A stretch of DNA of 64,000 bases from an uncultured Spirochaetia bacterium (GTDB taxonomy: Bacteria > Spirochaetota > Spirochaetia > SZUA-6 > Bin103), in NCBI GenBank assembly GCA_958296075.1, contig CATQHW010000003.1, positions 682,001 to 746,000 of the forward strand, given 5' to 3'. Every line of letters starts with the position of its first letter. The first letter of the stretch is position 1. Positions 48,051 through 60,676 of this stretch are shown in pieces. The notes beneath the pieces were generated by a model. That model was not told where the DNA came from. It saw only the letters and a list, made by a program, of their open reading frames with translations, and did no database searches. Both the position numbers and the translations under genes were made by a program.

Positions 48051-48857
48051 ATGACACTCAAGCAGATGCGGCAGCGCATGTACGTAGACGGCTGGTGCCT
48101 GATAGAGGACGTGATCCCGCCGGCCGAGATCGGCGCCGTGCGCGACAGCGTGCTGCGCACCGTCGACGCCTACAAGCATACGCGCCGGAACGCCCCTGCC
48201 AATATCGGCGCGGTGTCCGGGATGATCGTCTACGATCAGTCCTTCGCGCCCTATCTGGCCGAGCCGCGCCTGCTCGGGCTGGCCGAGTCGCTGCTCGGTC
48301 CCGATCTGCGCATCTCGTACAACACCAGCATCGTCAACTACCCGGGGAACGAGCGCTCCACGTGGCACGCCGACTGGCCGTTCAATCAGCACAACGCCGG
48401 CCACATCCGCGCCCCCTACCCGGACGCGGTCTGCCACCTGACGACGCTGTGGATGCTCACCGATTTCACCGGGGAGAACGGCGGCACGCTGATCGTCAGC
48501 GGCAGCCACCGTTCCGCCGACAACCCGACCGGCGGCGCCGAAGTGCCGCCGGTCGAGCCGTACCCCACCGAGGTATGCGTGACTGGACGCGCCGGCTCCG
48601 TGGCGGTGTGCGACAGCAGGCTGTGGCATGCCGCCGGCGCCAATCGATCGAACGCGGCGCGCGTCGGGCTGGCGGTCCGCTACGCCCCGTGGTGGCTCAA
48701 CCTGGAGGTGCTGCGGCCGGGTTCGCCCGACCGCCAACGGATCCTGGACGCCAATCCCGGCTTGACCGAGAACGAGGTTCCGGCGGTGCCGCGCGACGTG
48801 TTCGAGCGGCTGCCGGACGCCGTGCGGCCGCTGTTCCAGCATTGGGTAGCCGCATGA
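48051..48857 (+). CDS. Phytanoyl-CoA dioxygenase (PhyH) family protein
   Basis: 268 residues. The start MRQRMYVDGWCLIEDVIPPAEI is typical. Fe ligands are WHADWPF (H-x-D) and the distal His in RLWHAAGANRSNAARVGLAVRYAPWW, with the 2-oxoglutarate-binding Arg in the latter. ENGGTLIVSGSHRSADNP is the family PGSH region. It hydroxylates an unknown small molecule with O2 and 2-oxoglutarate. Four-base overlap with a second PhyH gene: a tandem oxygenase pair after an alcohol dehydrogenase. Confidence 0.9.
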   Translation: MTLKQMRQRMYVDGWCLIEDVIPPAEIGAVRDSVLRTVDAYKHTRRNAPANIGAVSGMIVYDQSFAPYLAEPRLLGLAESLLGPDLRISYNTSIVNYPGNERSTWHADWPFNQHNAGHIRAPYPDAVCHLTTLWMLTDFTGENGGTLIVSGSHRSADNPTGGAEVPPVEPYPTEVCVTGRAGSVAVCDSRLWHAAGANRSNAARVGLAVRYAPWWLNLEVLRPGSPDRQRILDANPGLTENEVPAVPRDVFERLPDAVRPLFQHWVAA

Positions 48858-49606
48858 CGGCGGCCGAACAGGCCGCCCTGAAGGCCGACTTCCGCCGCGA
48901 CGGCTACGCGGTGGCGCGCGGCTTCATGGACAAGGCGGAGGTGGCGGACATCAACCGGCATATCGACGCCCTCATCGATCGGCTGCCCGACCTGGAGGAG
49001 CGCACGGCGTTCTACGAGGTTCCCGGCGATCCCGAAACCATCATGCGCCTGCAGAACTTCGGCCGGTATGACCGGGACCTGCAGGATATCTACGAGAGCG
49101 ATCGGCTGGTCGGGCTGGCCGCCGACCTGCTCGACGACGCGGCGGTGCCGACGGTGCTCCAGTGGTTCGCCAAGCCGCCGCGCGTCGGCAAGGTGACGCC
49201 GCCGCACCAGGACGGCTTCTACTTCAAGCTGGAGCCGAGCGAGGCGCTCACCTTCTGGATCGCGCTGGACGCCGTGGATCGGGACAACGGCTGCATCCGC
49301 TACCTGCCGGGCTCCCACCTGCGCGGCTACCGCCCGCACGCCATGTCCAACGTGATGGGCTTCTCCCGCGGCGTCACCGACTATGGCAAGGCCGATCGGG
49401 CCGCCGAGCAGGCGATCATCGCCTGCCCCGGCGACCTGGTCATCCACCACTGCATGATCGTGCACCGCGCCGACCCCAATCGGAGCGATCGGTGGCGGCG
49501 CGCCCTCGGACTGGTCTACTACGCGGGCCGCGCGCGGGTCACCGAGCGATCCGAGGCGTACGTCGAGGAACTGATCCGGAAGTGGGTCGCCGAGGGCCGC
49601 GCCTAG
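48854..49606 (+). CDS. Phytanoyl-CoA dioxygenase (PhyH) family protein
   Basis: 250 residues. FRRDGYAVARGFMDKAEVADIN at the N-terminus, Fe ligands H-x-D in TPPHQDGFYFKL, the NGCIRYLPGSHLRGYRPH loop and the distal His in IHHCMIVHRADPNRS, with Arg nearby for 2-oxoglutarate. It differs enough from the preceding paralogue to have another substrate. ATGA overlap indicates translational coupling. Last gene of the plus-strand run that begins at 45042. Confidence 0.9.
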   Translation: MTAAEQAALKADFRRDGYAVARGFMDKAEVADINRHIDALIDRLPDLEERTAFYEVPGDPETIMRLQNFGRYDRDLQDIYESDRLVGLAADLLDDAAVPTVLQWFAKPPRVGKVTPPHQDGFYFKLEPSEALTFWIALDAVDRDNGCIRYLPGSHLRGYRPHAMSNVMGFSRGVTDYGKADRAAEQAIIACPGDLVIHHCMIVHRADPNRSDRWRRALGLVYYAGRARVTERSEAYVEELIRKWVAEGRA

Positions 49607-49649
49607 CTCTGGATCGGTCGATGTCAGGGGACGAAGCTCACGTCTCCGA

Positions 49650-50231
49650 CTACTGCTGAACGAACTCGGCGTCGATCTCGATGCGCACCTCCGCGGAGAC
49701 GATCAGGCCGCCGTTGTCGAGCCGGTTGTTCCAGGAGACGCCGAAATCGTGACGGTCGATCTCGGTGCGGCCCTCCACGCCGACGACGATCGCTCCGCCG
49801 GGACCGGTGACCGGACCGACGATGGTGATCGGCAGCTCGATCTCCTTGGTGACGCCGCGAATCGTGAGATCGCCGACCACGACGATGCCATCTTCACCCA
49901 TCTTCAGACCGGTGCTGGCAAAGGTGATCGTCGGGTGATTGGCGACATCCAGGAAGTCGGAGCTGCGCAGGTGGTTGTCGCGCTGCTGGACGTTGGTGTC
50001 GATGCTGGCCGTCTGGATCGTCGCCGTCAGCGAGAACGAGCCCATGTCCTCCGGATCGTAGGTAAAGGAGGCGTCGAATTCGTTGAACGAGCCGGTGGTC
50101 TTGGCGACTACCAGATGCGCCACCCGGAAGCCGACGTTGGTATGGGCTGTGTCGACCTTGTACTCGGCGGCAAAGGCGCCGTGCCCAAGCACGAACAGCG
50201 CCGCCGCGACGAACGGGAGTTTGCGAATCAT
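49650..50231 (-). CDS. YceI-family periplasmic lipid-binding protein
   Basis: 193 residues. A Sec signal peptide (MIRKLPFVAAALFVLGHGAFAAE) is followed by the YceI lipocalin-like barrel: YKVDTAHTNVGFRVAHL, TGSFNEFDASFTYDP, NVQQRDNHLRSSDFLDVANHP and the DFGVSWN strand near the end. Such proteins bind polyisoprenoids or amides in the periplasm. A good promoter lies upstream (50282-50310). No functional link to the adjoining oxygenases is evident. Confidence 0.93.
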   Translation of the reverse strand: MIRKLPFVAAALFVLGHGAFAAEYKVDTAHTNVGFRVAHLVVAKTTGSFNEFDASFTYDPEDMGSFSLTATIQTASIDTNVQQRDNHLRSSDFLDVANHPTITFASTGLKMGEDGIVVVGDLTIRGVTKEIELPITIVGPVTGPGGAIVVGVEGRTEIDRHDFGVSWNNRLDNGGLIVSAEVRIEIDAEFVQQ

Positions 50232-50281
50232 GATCGAATATCCTCGCAGAACGTGAGATATGCGCCTTTGAGCGCGGGTCG

Positions 50282-50310
50282 AATATACGCCGGCGTGTTC
50301 CCGCTGTCGA
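50282..50310 (-). promoter_or_regulatory. Promoter of the YceI gene
   Basis: On the minus strand TCGACA (50305-50310) and TATATT (50282-50287) are separated by 17 bases. The gene starts 50 bases further downstream. TATATT stands out in otherwise GC-rich DNA. Confidence 0.6.
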
Positions 50311-50332
50311 GCGCGGGCGGGTCGAATGGGGA

Positions 50333-50965
50333 TCAGTGGTAGTAGGGCTCGCGCAGCAGCGCCGCCTTGATCGGGTCAGCCGCCGCACGCTCGCGCACCG
50401 CGGCCGAGGGGGTGCAGTCCGGCCAGTCGAGCATGTAGGACGGCCCGTATTGATAGATCAGCCAGCGCTTGTCGGCCGCCCGCGGCGCGGTCAGGGCGTA
50501 CGACAGCGCCTCCGTGTACAGCAGCGCTTCGCCGGCGGCGAGCGGCAGCGGGCGCAGCGCCGGCAGGTCGCCGGCCGGCCGGCCGGCGTAGGGGTGGGCG
50601 AAGTTGGCCTTGTGGCTTGCCGGTATCACGCCGAAGGCGCCGTCGCCGGGAGCCGTGTCGTCCAGGGCGATCAGCGCCGTCACCAGCAGACAGCGGAACT
50701 CGCCCTCCACGAATGCCCGGTAGCGCCCGAAGCGGCGCGGGTCGGCGCGTCCCCCCTGCGTCACGCGGCCGCTCACGCCGGCCCGGCGCACCAGCGCGCG
50801 CGAAGAGATCAGCCGCACCTGCTCGCCCCAGACCAGCTCCACCATGCGGGCGTGCAGGTCCGGCCGCGCGAACACCGTCTCGAACACGCCGCCGAGCTCC
50901 ACGATGTTGCGCAGCTCCTGCTCCAGCCCGTTCCCGACCGCCAGCGCGGCGGCGCCGTCAGGCGG
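50333..50965 (-). pseudogene. C-terminal two thirds of a split PhyH-family dioxygenase gene
   Basis: The frame opens directly after the stop of the sugar dehydrogenase gene (50966-50968) and has no start before a GTG at 50902. It reads NGLEQELRNIVELGGVFETVFARPDLHARMVELV, then the catalytic half with APGDGAFGVIPASHKANFAHPYAGRP, GEALLYTEALSYALTAPRAADKRWLIYQYGPSYM. This is the continuation of the fragment at 52105-52338, which supplies the missing N-terminus (LFDLNGYLTVRG). The canonical H-x-D is not obvious: the corresponding stretch reads SGRVTQGG, so even a joined protein may not be a normal Fe enzyme. Confidence 0.72.
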
Positions 50966-52108
50966 TCACGCCGTCGGCTCCAGGCGGAAGATCGAGCCGC
51001 GGCGGGCGTCCTCCAGCAGCCACAGCATCCCGTCCGGCCCCTGCCGGACGTCCCGGACGCGGCCGACGCGGTCCTGCAGGAGCACCTCCTGCGCGACGGC
51101 CCGCTCGCCGTCGAGCCGCACGCGGCGCAGGTGCCGGCCGGCCAGCGCGCCGGCGAACAGGTCGCCCTGCCAGCCGGGGAAGCGGTCGCCGTCGTAGAAG
51201 GTCATGCCCGACGGGGCGATCGACGGCGTCCAGTGCAGGACCGGCTGCGCCATGCCGGGAGCGGCGGTGCCGGTGCCGATCGGCGCGCCGCTGCGATACT
51301 CGGCGCCGTAGGTGATCACCGGCCAGCCGTAGTTCACGCCGGCCTCGATCACGTTGATTTCATCGCCGCCCTGCGGCCCGTGCTCGTGTGACCACAGGCG
51401 GCCGGTGACCGGGTGCACCGCCAGCCCCTGCGGGTTGCGGTGCCCGAAGGAGTAGACCTCGGCGACTCCTTCACCCCCGGCGAACGGGTTGTCGGGCGGC
51501 ACGGTGCCGTCGTCGCGCAGGCGGATGATGGTGCCCGCGTGGTCGGCCGGATCCTGGGCGCGGTGCCGCTCGCCCCGCTCGCCGAAGGATGCGTACAGCA
51601 TGCCGTCGGCGCCGAACGCCAAGCGCGAACCGAAGTGGAGGCGGGCGCCCGACGGCCGGTTCATGGTGAACAGCACCTCGACCGCTTCGAGTCCGGAGTC
51701 GGTGAGACGGCCGCGGGCGATGCTGGTCGCATATCGCCCGCTGCGGCCGGCGGCGTAGGAGAGGTAGACCAGCCGGTTCTCGGCGAACTCTGGATGCAGC
51801 GCCACGTCCAGCAGGCCGCCCTGGCCCACCGCGGCGACCCGCGGCGCGCCGGACAGGGTGCGCCGCGCGCCGGTCCGCGTATCGAGGCGCAGCAGACCGC
51901 CGGGGCGTTCGCTGACCAGCGCGTTGCCGCCGGGCAGGAAGGCGATCGACCAGGGGTGGTTCAGGCCGTCCGCCACGCGCACCACCCGGAACGTTTCGGC
52001 CTCCGATTCGACCCGCTCGGCGACCACGGCCGGCTCCGCGCCGGCTCCGAGCGCGACCAGTAGAGCGACCAGGAGCGCCGGCAGAGCGGCGACGCTGGCG
52101 CGCGTCAT
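50966..52108 (-). CDS. PQQ-dependent aldose sugar dehydrogenase-type (YliI/sorbosone dehydrogenase-like) protein
   Basis: 380 residues. A signal peptide (MTRASVAALPALLVALLVALGAGAEP) precedes a six-bladed propeller: LNHPWSIAFLPGGNALVSERPGGL, VGQGGLLDVALHPEFAENRLVYLSYA, LHFGSRLAFGADGMLYASFGERG, VYSFGHRNPQGLAVHP and EHGPQGGDEINVIEAGVNYGWP, all family signatures for PQQ and Ca sites. It would oxidise sugars in the periplasm. The gene sits inside a phyH gene that it splits. Its ATG overlaps the end of the N-terminal phyH fragment, with GCGGAGGCGGG as ribosome-binding site. Confidence 0.9.
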   Translation of the reverse strand: MTRASVAALPALLVALLVALGAGAEPAVVAERVESEAETFRVVRVADGLNHPWSIAFLPGGNALVSERPGGLLRLDTRTGARRTLSGAPRVAAVGQGGLLDVALHPEFAENRLVYLSYAAGRSGRYATSIARGRLTDSGLEAVEVLFTMNRPSGARLHFGSRLAFGADGMLYASFGERGERHRAQDPADHAGTIIRLRDDGTVPPDNPFAGGEGVAEVYSFGHRNPQGLAVHPVTGRLWSHEHGPQGGDEINVIEAGVNYGWPVITYGAEYRSGAPIGTGTAAPGMAQPVLHWTPSIAPSGMTFYDGDRFPGWQGDLFAGALAGRHLRRVRLDGERAVAQEVLLQDRVGRVRDVRQGPDGMLWLLEDARRGSIFRLEPTA

Positions 52109-52338
52109 CCGCCCGCCTCCGCGAACGAAACAGGACGCAGGTGTACTCCCAGGCGGCCGTATCGATCGCGGTCGCCGCGCGTCTGGCGGATCGCGCCGGC
52201 CGCATCGGCCTGCTCCGTGCTCATCGCGTCGATCAGGTCGAGCTCGGCGTTGAGCTGCCGGACCAGTTCGTCCGGCAGCGCTCCGCGCACGGTCAGATAG
52301 CCGTTGAGATCGAACAGATAGCGCTGCTCATCGGTCAT
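52105..52338 (-). pseudogene. N-terminal fragment of a split PhyH-family dioxygenase gene
   Basis: 77 codons from ATG 52336-52338: MTDEQRYLFDLNGYLTVRGALPDELVRQLNAELD is the unmistakable start of a PhyH protein. After RYGRLGVH the sequence LRPVSFAEAGG runs into the ribosome-binding site and start of the inserted sugar dehydrogenase gene and ends at a TGA overlapping its ATG. The rest of the protein is found, same strand, at 50333-50965. It could still be translated but has no iron-binding residues. Confidence 0.72.
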
Positions 52339-52403
52339 GCCGGTAACCGTAGCATGCCGGTACCGCAGCACGGCGATGTCGGGTTACCGTCGCCTGCGAC
52401 GCC

Positions 52404-53491
<1,088 letters not shown>

Positions 53492-53495
<4 letters not shown>

Positions 53496-54334
53496 CGGTA
53501 GCCGCCGCGTTCCGTACCGGGGCCGCCGCGCTGGCCGGCGCGCCGACCGACACGCCGGCCCTGGAGGCGGCGGTGCTGCTGGCCGACGCGCTGGGCGTGA
53601 GCAAGGAGCGCCTGTTCGCGCGCATGGCGGAGCCGGTCGGCGCGCGCGGCATGGCGAGCTTCCGGCGCGCGATCGACCTGCGGCGCCGGGCGGTGCCGGT
53701 GGCCTACATCCGCGGCGCCAAGGAGTTCTATGGCCACGCCTTCAGCGTCGACCGGCGCGTGTTGATCCCGCGTCCCGACACCGAGTGCCTGGTGGAGGCG
53801 GCCCTGGCGGTGATCGACGCCGATCCGTCGGTCCGGCGGGTGCATGACGTAGGCACCGGCTCCGGCTGCATCGCCATCGCCCTGCAAGCCGCGCGCCCGG
53901 CGCTGGCGGTTTCGGTCTCCGACCGCGACGCCGGCTGCCTGGAGGTGTGCCGCGTCAACCAGCGGCGGTTGCTCGGCCGGGAGCGCCTGACCGCGCAGGC
54001 GGCCGACCTGCTGGCCGGCATCTCCGGTCCGTTCGACCTGATCGTGGCCAATCCGCCGTACCTGGCCGCCGCCGCCTGCGCGCGGCTGGCCGACCGCGGC
54101 TGGCCGGAGCCGATCGGTGCGTTGCGCGGCGGCCGGAGCGGCGCCGAGGTGACGTTCCGGCTGATCGCCCAGGCGGGCGGCCGGCTCCGGCCCGGCGGCT
54201 ACCTGCTGCTGGAGACCGCCGTCGAGCACGTCGCCAAGCTGCAGGCTGCGCTTGCCGCCGCCGGGTTTGCGGACGCGGCCGTGCGCCGCGACCTGGCCGG
54301 CCGGCCGCGGGTGGTGGGCGCCAAGTGGCGCTGA
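53492..54334 (+). CDS. prmC: Release factor glutamine methyltransferase
   Basis: 280 residues from GTG 53492. An N-terminal helical domain is followed by [13 protein letters not shown] and [12 protein letters not shown], the SAM loop [14 protein letters not shown] (118-130) and the NPPY catalytic motif (186-189, VANPPYL). It N5-methylates Gln in the GGQ motif of RF1 and RF2. The prfA-prmC coupling is widespread. Length and motifs are normal. Confidence 0.95.
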
Positions 54335-54344
54335 GGGGCGCCCG

Positions 54345-56411
54345 ATGGCGTTGACCGACGAAGCGTTCGACGCCGGCGTCGTCGATCTCGACCCGGCCGG
54401 CGGCGCGCCGCCACTCGCCGGCAAGGAACTGACCCGCTACCGGCCGGATGAGGCGGGCCGCATCCGCGCGGCTGCCGAGCTTGCCGCCGCCGCGCACGAC
54501 GGACAGCGCCGCGAAAGCGGCGAGCCCTACATCGCCCATCCGCTCACCGTCGGGCGCATCCTGATCGCCATCCGCATGGACGCCGATGCGGTCTGCGCCG
54601 GTCTGCTGCACGACGCGATCGAGGACACCGGCGTGAGCGAGCATGAGTTGCGCGAGCGTTTCGGCTCGGTGGTGGCCGAGCTGGTGCAGGGCGTCACCAA
54701 GATATCGCAGCTACGCGGCCAGAGCCGCACCGTGCAGAAGGCGGAGACCATCCGCAAGATGCTGCTGGCGATGGCGCGCGACGTGCGCGTCATCATCATC
54801 AAGCTGGCCGACAAGCTGCATAACATGCGCACGCTGGAGTACCTGGTTCCGCAGCGGCGCAAGCGGATCGCCGAGGAGTGCCTGGAGATCTACGGTCCGC
54901 TGGCCGGCCGGCTCGGCATGTATCGCATCAAGTCGGAGCTGGAGGACTTGGCGCTGCGCGTGCTGCAGCCGGCGGTCTACGAGCAACTCCGCCGGTTCGT
55001 GACGCAGCGGCGTGAAGACCGCCACCGCTACCTGCTGCGCATCCGTGACCTGCTGGCCGACCGGGCGGCCGAACGCGGTCTGGACCTGGAGGTGCAGAGC
55101 CGCGTGAAGCACTTCTACTCGATCTACCGCAAGCAGCGCGACCGGGGCAAGGCGATCGACGAGATTCACGACCTGTTCGGCATCCGCGTGCTGTGCGCCC
55201 ACGCCGGCCGGTGCTACGAGGCGCTGGGGCTGATCCACAGCCTGTGGCCGCCGATGGAGGGCCGCTTCAAGGACTTCATCGCCATGCCCAAGTCCAATGG
55301 CTACCAGAGCCTGCACACCACCGTGATGGGCCCGGACGGGCGGGTGGTCGACGTGCAGATCCGCACGCGCGACATGGACCGCACCGCCGAGAACGGGGTC
55401 GCCGCGCACTGGCTCTACAAGCAGCGCCAGCGCCGCGGTACCGAGCCGTCGATCATCACCAAGCTGCGCGAGTGGGACGCCTCCGGCGACACGCCGGCCA
55501 CCCCCGATCCCAATACCCCGGAGTTCTTCGAACACGTCAAGCGCGAGATCCTGCGTGACTCCATCTACGTGTTCACGCCTCGCGGGGACGTGATCGAGCT
55601 GCCGCGCGGCGCCACGCCGATCGACTTTGCCTACCACATCCATACCGAGGTGGGGCATCGCTGCCGCGGCGCCAAGGCGGACGGGGCGATCGTGCCGCTC
55701 GGCTCGGAACTGGCCAACACCCAGGTGGTGGAGATACTCACCGCCTCGAACGCCCGCCCTACCTTGCGCTGGCTGCAGTTCGCGCGCACCTCGCGGGCGC
55801 GGACCAAGATCCGGCAGTGGCTTACCCAGAACGACCCGGACCTGATCCTGGATCGGGCGATCGTGGCCAAGAGATCGGCCGCCGCGCAGGCGGCGGAGCC
55901 CGCGCCCGCGCCCGCCCCCGGCCGGCGCCGCGCCCGCTCCGCCGGCGACCCGCAGACCATCCTCGACCCGGACAAGATGGCGGTCCGCGCCGGTGGCTTC
56001 GACGATCTGATGATCAACTTCGCCCGCTGTTGCGCGCCGGCCTCCGGCGATCTGATCGTCGGCTACGTGTCGCGCGGCAAGGGCATCACCGTGCACCGCA
56101 CCGATTGCCGCGACCTGCTGGCGATCCGCGACCTCGACGAACGCCGCATCGACGTGGCGTGGGAATCGACCTCTCCCAAACAGACCTTCAGCTTCCGCAT
56201 CGTCGCCGGCGAAACCGCGCACCTGTTCTCGGAGATCGAGAGCGGACTGCGCAAGATCGGCGCCCACCTGATCGCCGGCAAGCTGGAGGAGGGCGAGGAG
56301 GCGGCCCGGCGCGGCATGTTCACGGTCGAGGTGGAGCCCGGCACCGACCGCGCCGCGGTGCTCAAGAACATCAACGCCATTCCGGCGGTCCATCGAATCG
56401 ACGTCGCCTGA
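54345..56411 (+). CDS. relA: Bifunctional (p)ppGpp synthetase/hydrolase RelA/SpoT
   Basis: 688 residues. HD hydrolase domain: HDGQRRESGEPYIAHPL, GLLHDAIEDT (H89-D90) and KLADKLHNMRTL. Synthetase domain: IHDLFGIRVL, RFKDFIAMPKSNGYQSLHTTV. The RFKD form, instead of RelA's ExDD, together with the intact HD site indicates a bifunctional Rel. Then the TGS domain (YVFTPRGDVIELPRGATPIDFAYHIH), a zinc-finger/CC segment (FARCCAPASGD, HRTDCRDL) and a C-terminal ACT. An Ala/Pro linker (about residues 510-530) is longer than usual. It follows prmC by ten bases. Confidence 0.95.
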   Translation: MALTDEAFDAGVVDLDPAGGAPPLAGKELTRYRPDEAGRIRAAAELAAAAHDGQRRESGEPYIAHPLTVGRILIAIRMDADAVCAGLLHDAIEDTGVSEHELRERFGSVVAELVQGVTKISQLRGQSRTVQKAETIRKMLLAMARDVRVIIIKLADKLHNMRTLEYLVPQRRKRIAEECLEIYGPLAGRLGMYRIKSELEDLALRVLQPAVYEQLRRFVTQRREDRHRYLLRIRDLLADRAAERGLDLEVQSRVKHFYSIYRKQRDRGKAIDEIHDLFGIRVLCAHAGRCYEALGLIHSLWPPMEGRFKDFIAMPKSNGYQSLHTTVMGPDGRVVDVQIRTRDMDRTAENGVAAHWLYKQRQRRGTEPSIITKLREWDASGDTPATPDPNTPEFFEHVKREILRDSIYVFTPRGDVIELPRGATPIDFAYHIHTEVGHRCRGAKADGAIVPLGSELANTQVVEILTASNARPTLRWLQFARTSRARTKIRQWLTQNDPDLILDRAIVAKRSAAAQAAEPAPAPAPGRRRARSAGDPQTILDPDKMAVRAGGFDDLMINFARCCAPASGDLIVGYVSRGKGITVHRTDCRDLLAIRDLDERRIDVAWESTSPKQTFSFRIVAGETAHLFSEIESGLRKIGAHLIAGKLEEGEEAARRGMFTVEVEPGTDRAAVLKNINAIPAVHRIDVA

Positions 56412-56459
56412 CCGCGGGGCGGTGGATGGCTCCGGCGGCACGCTCTATCGTAGGGGCCG

Positions 56460-57203
56460 GTGACGGACCGTCTGCGCGTCTACGAGCTGCTGTTCGAACA
56501 GCACGGGCCGCAGGGCTGGTGGCCGAGCGAATCACCGTTCGAGACGATGGTCGGCGCCGTGCTGACCCAGCGCACGGCCTGGGCCAACGCCGCGCGGGCG
56601 ATCGACGGCCTGCGCGCCGCGCGGCTGTTGGCGCCGCAGCGCATGCGCGCCGAGCCGGTCGAGTCGCTGGCCGCGCGCATCCGCGCGAGCGGGTTCTTCC
56701 GGACCAAGGCGCGCAAGCTGCACGCGCTCTGCGGCTTCCTGAGCCGCTACGGTGACGATGTGGCGCGCCTGCGCGCGGCCGGCGCCGCGCGGCTGCGCGC
56801 CGAGCTGCTGGCCGTGCATGGCATCGGCCCGGAGACCGCCGACGCGATCATGCTGTACGCGGTGGGCGCGCCGACCTTCGTAGTCGACGCCTACGCGCGG
56901 CGCATCTTCTCCCGGCTCGGCGAACCGTCGGCCGGCGCCGGCTACGCCCGCTTCCAGGCGTGGCTGCTGGACGGGCTGCCGGCCGATACCGAGCTGCTCG
57001 GGGAGTATCACGCCCTGCTGGTCCGCCACGCCCGCACGGTCTGCGTGGCGCGGCAGCCGCGCTGTGAGCGCTGCGCGCTCCGCCGGCGCTGCGCGAACGC
57101 CGGGCGCACGCAGCCTATCCGGCCGACAGATACTCGCGCAGCTTGCCGGCGTACTGGCCCAGGACGGCGTCCGCATCGTGCGCGCTGCCGCGTCCGTGGA
57201 TGA
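56460..57203 (+). CDS. Endonuclease III-like HhH-GPD DNA glycosylase (MagIII-type)
   Basis: 247 residues from GTG 56460. SPFETMVGAVLTQRTAWANAARAI starts the glycosylase fold. The helix-hairpin-helix reads LLAVHGIGPETADAIML, with Glu where bifunctional endonuclease III has the catalytic Lys. The catalytic Asp is in FVVDAYARRIF. A 4Fe-4S site with C-x6-C-x2-C-x5-C spacing follows (CVARQPRCERCALRRRC). The missing Lys suggests a monofunctional base-removing enzyme, such as a 3-methyladenine glycosylase, rather than an AP lyase. The last 30 residues are Arg-rich and read antisense to the convergent gene. Confidence 0.88.
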   Translation: MTDRLRVYELLFEQHGPQGWWPSESPFETMVGAVLTQRTAWANAARAIDGLRAARLLAPQRMRAEPVESLAARIRASGFFRTKARKLHALCGFLSRYGDDVARLRAAGAARLRAELLAVHGIGPETADAIMLYAVGAPTFVVDAYARRIFSRLGEPSAGAGYARFQAWLLDGLPADTELLGEYHALLVRHARTVCVARQPRCERCALRRRCANAGRTQPIRPTDTRAACRRTGPGRRPHRARCRVRG

Positions 57204-57927
57204 CCTCCACGGAGCAGTAGCCGTCGTAACCGGCCTGCGCCAGCAGGCGCAGCGGCGGCGCGTGGTCGTAGCGGCCGGCGCCCAGGGGGACGGCCTTCGC
57301 GCTGCCGTCCGGGCCGTAGTCGGAGTCGTGCACGTGCACGTGGCGGACCACGCCCGACAGGTTCCGAAAGGTCACCTCCGGCCGTTCGAGCAGCCGCATG
57401 GGGTGCAGCAGGTCCCACAGCACCGCGCAGCGCTCGTGACCGACGCGCTCCACCACCGCGCGCACCGGCGCCGACGCGCTCCAGCGGTCGTGCGTCTCCA
57501 TCAGGACGGTGACCGAACGCGCCTCCGCCTCGTCCATCACCGCCCGGTAGCCGTCCGCCACGTAATCGACGATCAGCAGCAGGTCGCGCCGGGCGTGCTC
57601 TCCTCCGAAGGTCCGCACGTACGGCGCGCCCAGGTCGCCGGCCAGCTCGACGTAACGGCGCAGGTCCTCGACGTGCCGGGCGCGCTCGGCGGTATCGGCC
57701 GCCGCCATCCGCGCGCCGGTCGCCACGCAGCAGAACTCCAGCCCCTCCCCGGCGAGCCGATCGCGCGCGGCGCGGCGCTCGGCCGGCGTCATGGACGCCT
57801 CGATCCCGGCGGCGTGATCCCACTCCACGCGGGGCTCCAGCCCCCGGTAGCCGTGGCGCTTCATCGCCGGCACGATCCGGTCGAGCGTCCAGTCCGGGCA
57901 GACGCTGGTCATGGTTGCCAAGTGCAT
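57115..57927 (-). CDS. Sugar phosphate isomerase/epimerase-like TIM-barrel protein
   Basis: 270 residues. The start MHLATMTSVCPDWTLDRIVPAMKRHGYRGLEPRVEWDH is typical of the family. The metal-site strands include RTFGGEH, VLMETHDRWSASA, AVLWDLLHPMRL (Asp), VRHVHVHDSDY (His) and YCSVEVIHG (Glu). No clear ribosome-binding site precedes the ATG at 57925-57927; an in-frame ATG six codons inside is an alternative. Its 3' end overlaps the convergent glycosylase gene by 89 bases. Substrate unknown. Confidence 0.87.
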   Translation of the reverse strand: MHLATMTSVCPDWTLDRIVPAMKRHGYRGLEPRVEWDHAAGIEASMTPAERRAARDRLAGEGLEFCCVATGARMAAADTAERARHVEDLRRYVELAGDLGAPYVRTFGGEHARRDLLLIVDYVADGYRAVMDEAEARSVTVLMETHDRWSASAPVRAVVERVGHERCAVLWDLLHPMRLLERPEVTFRNLSGVVRHVHVHDSDYGPDGSAKAVPLGAGRYDHAPPLRLLAQAGYDGYCSVEVIHGRGSAHDADAVLGQYAGKLREYLSAG

Positions 57928-58021
57928 TACGGCGGCATCTTAGCGCGCCGGTGCAGACGGCGCACCGCCTCGACGGTGTCGGCCTGGCCGGCGCTCTTTG
58001 GGCCCGGCGTACCCGCTCCGT

Positions 58022-58051
58022 TTGACCCTCCGGCGGCGGCGCGGCTATCTT
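58022..58051 (+). promoter_or_regulatory. Probable promoter of clpS-clpA
   Basis: TTGACC (58022-58027) and TATCTT (58046-58051) are 18 bases apart. The clpS GTG follows at 58068, so the leader would be only about ten bases. Confidence 0.45.
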
Positions 58052-58067
58052 TGTCCGGGTCCGAACC

Positions 58068-58369
58068 GTGCACGACGATCCGCTCAGAGAGGTCGACTCG
58101 GCGATCGACGCGGAAGTCGACGCGCTGCCCCCGTTCCGCGTGCTCATGCACAATGACGACTACACCACCATGGACTTCGTCGTCGCCGTGCTGGAACGGG
58201 TCTTCTTCAAGAGCGCTTCGGAGGCGACCGACGTCATGCTGGAGATCCACCGGCGCGGGGTCGGCATCTGCGGCGAGTACCCGGAGCAGATCGCGGAATC
58301 GAAGGTGAGCGCCGTGCGCCGCATGGCGCGCGAACGCGGCTTTCCGCTGCGCTGCTCGGTGGAGCCGGC

Positions 58370-58373
<4 letters not shown>
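58068..58373 (+). CDS. clpS: ATP-dependent Clp protease adaptor ClpS
   Basis: 101 residues from GTG 58068. PPFRVLMHNDDYTTMDFVVAVLERVF contains the N-degron pocket residues (Asn-Asp-Asp), and EIHRRGVGICGEYPEQIAESKVSAVRRMAR is the second half of the fold. It delivers N-degron substrates to ClpA. Its stop overlaps the clpA GTG (GTGA). Normal length. Confidence 0.96.

Positions 58374-60676
<2,303 letters not shown>

Noticed and set aside
48051-49606. The two adjacent phyH genes as halves of one split gene
   Set aside because: Each has its own start, H-x-D motif and distal His, so they are two complete enzymes.
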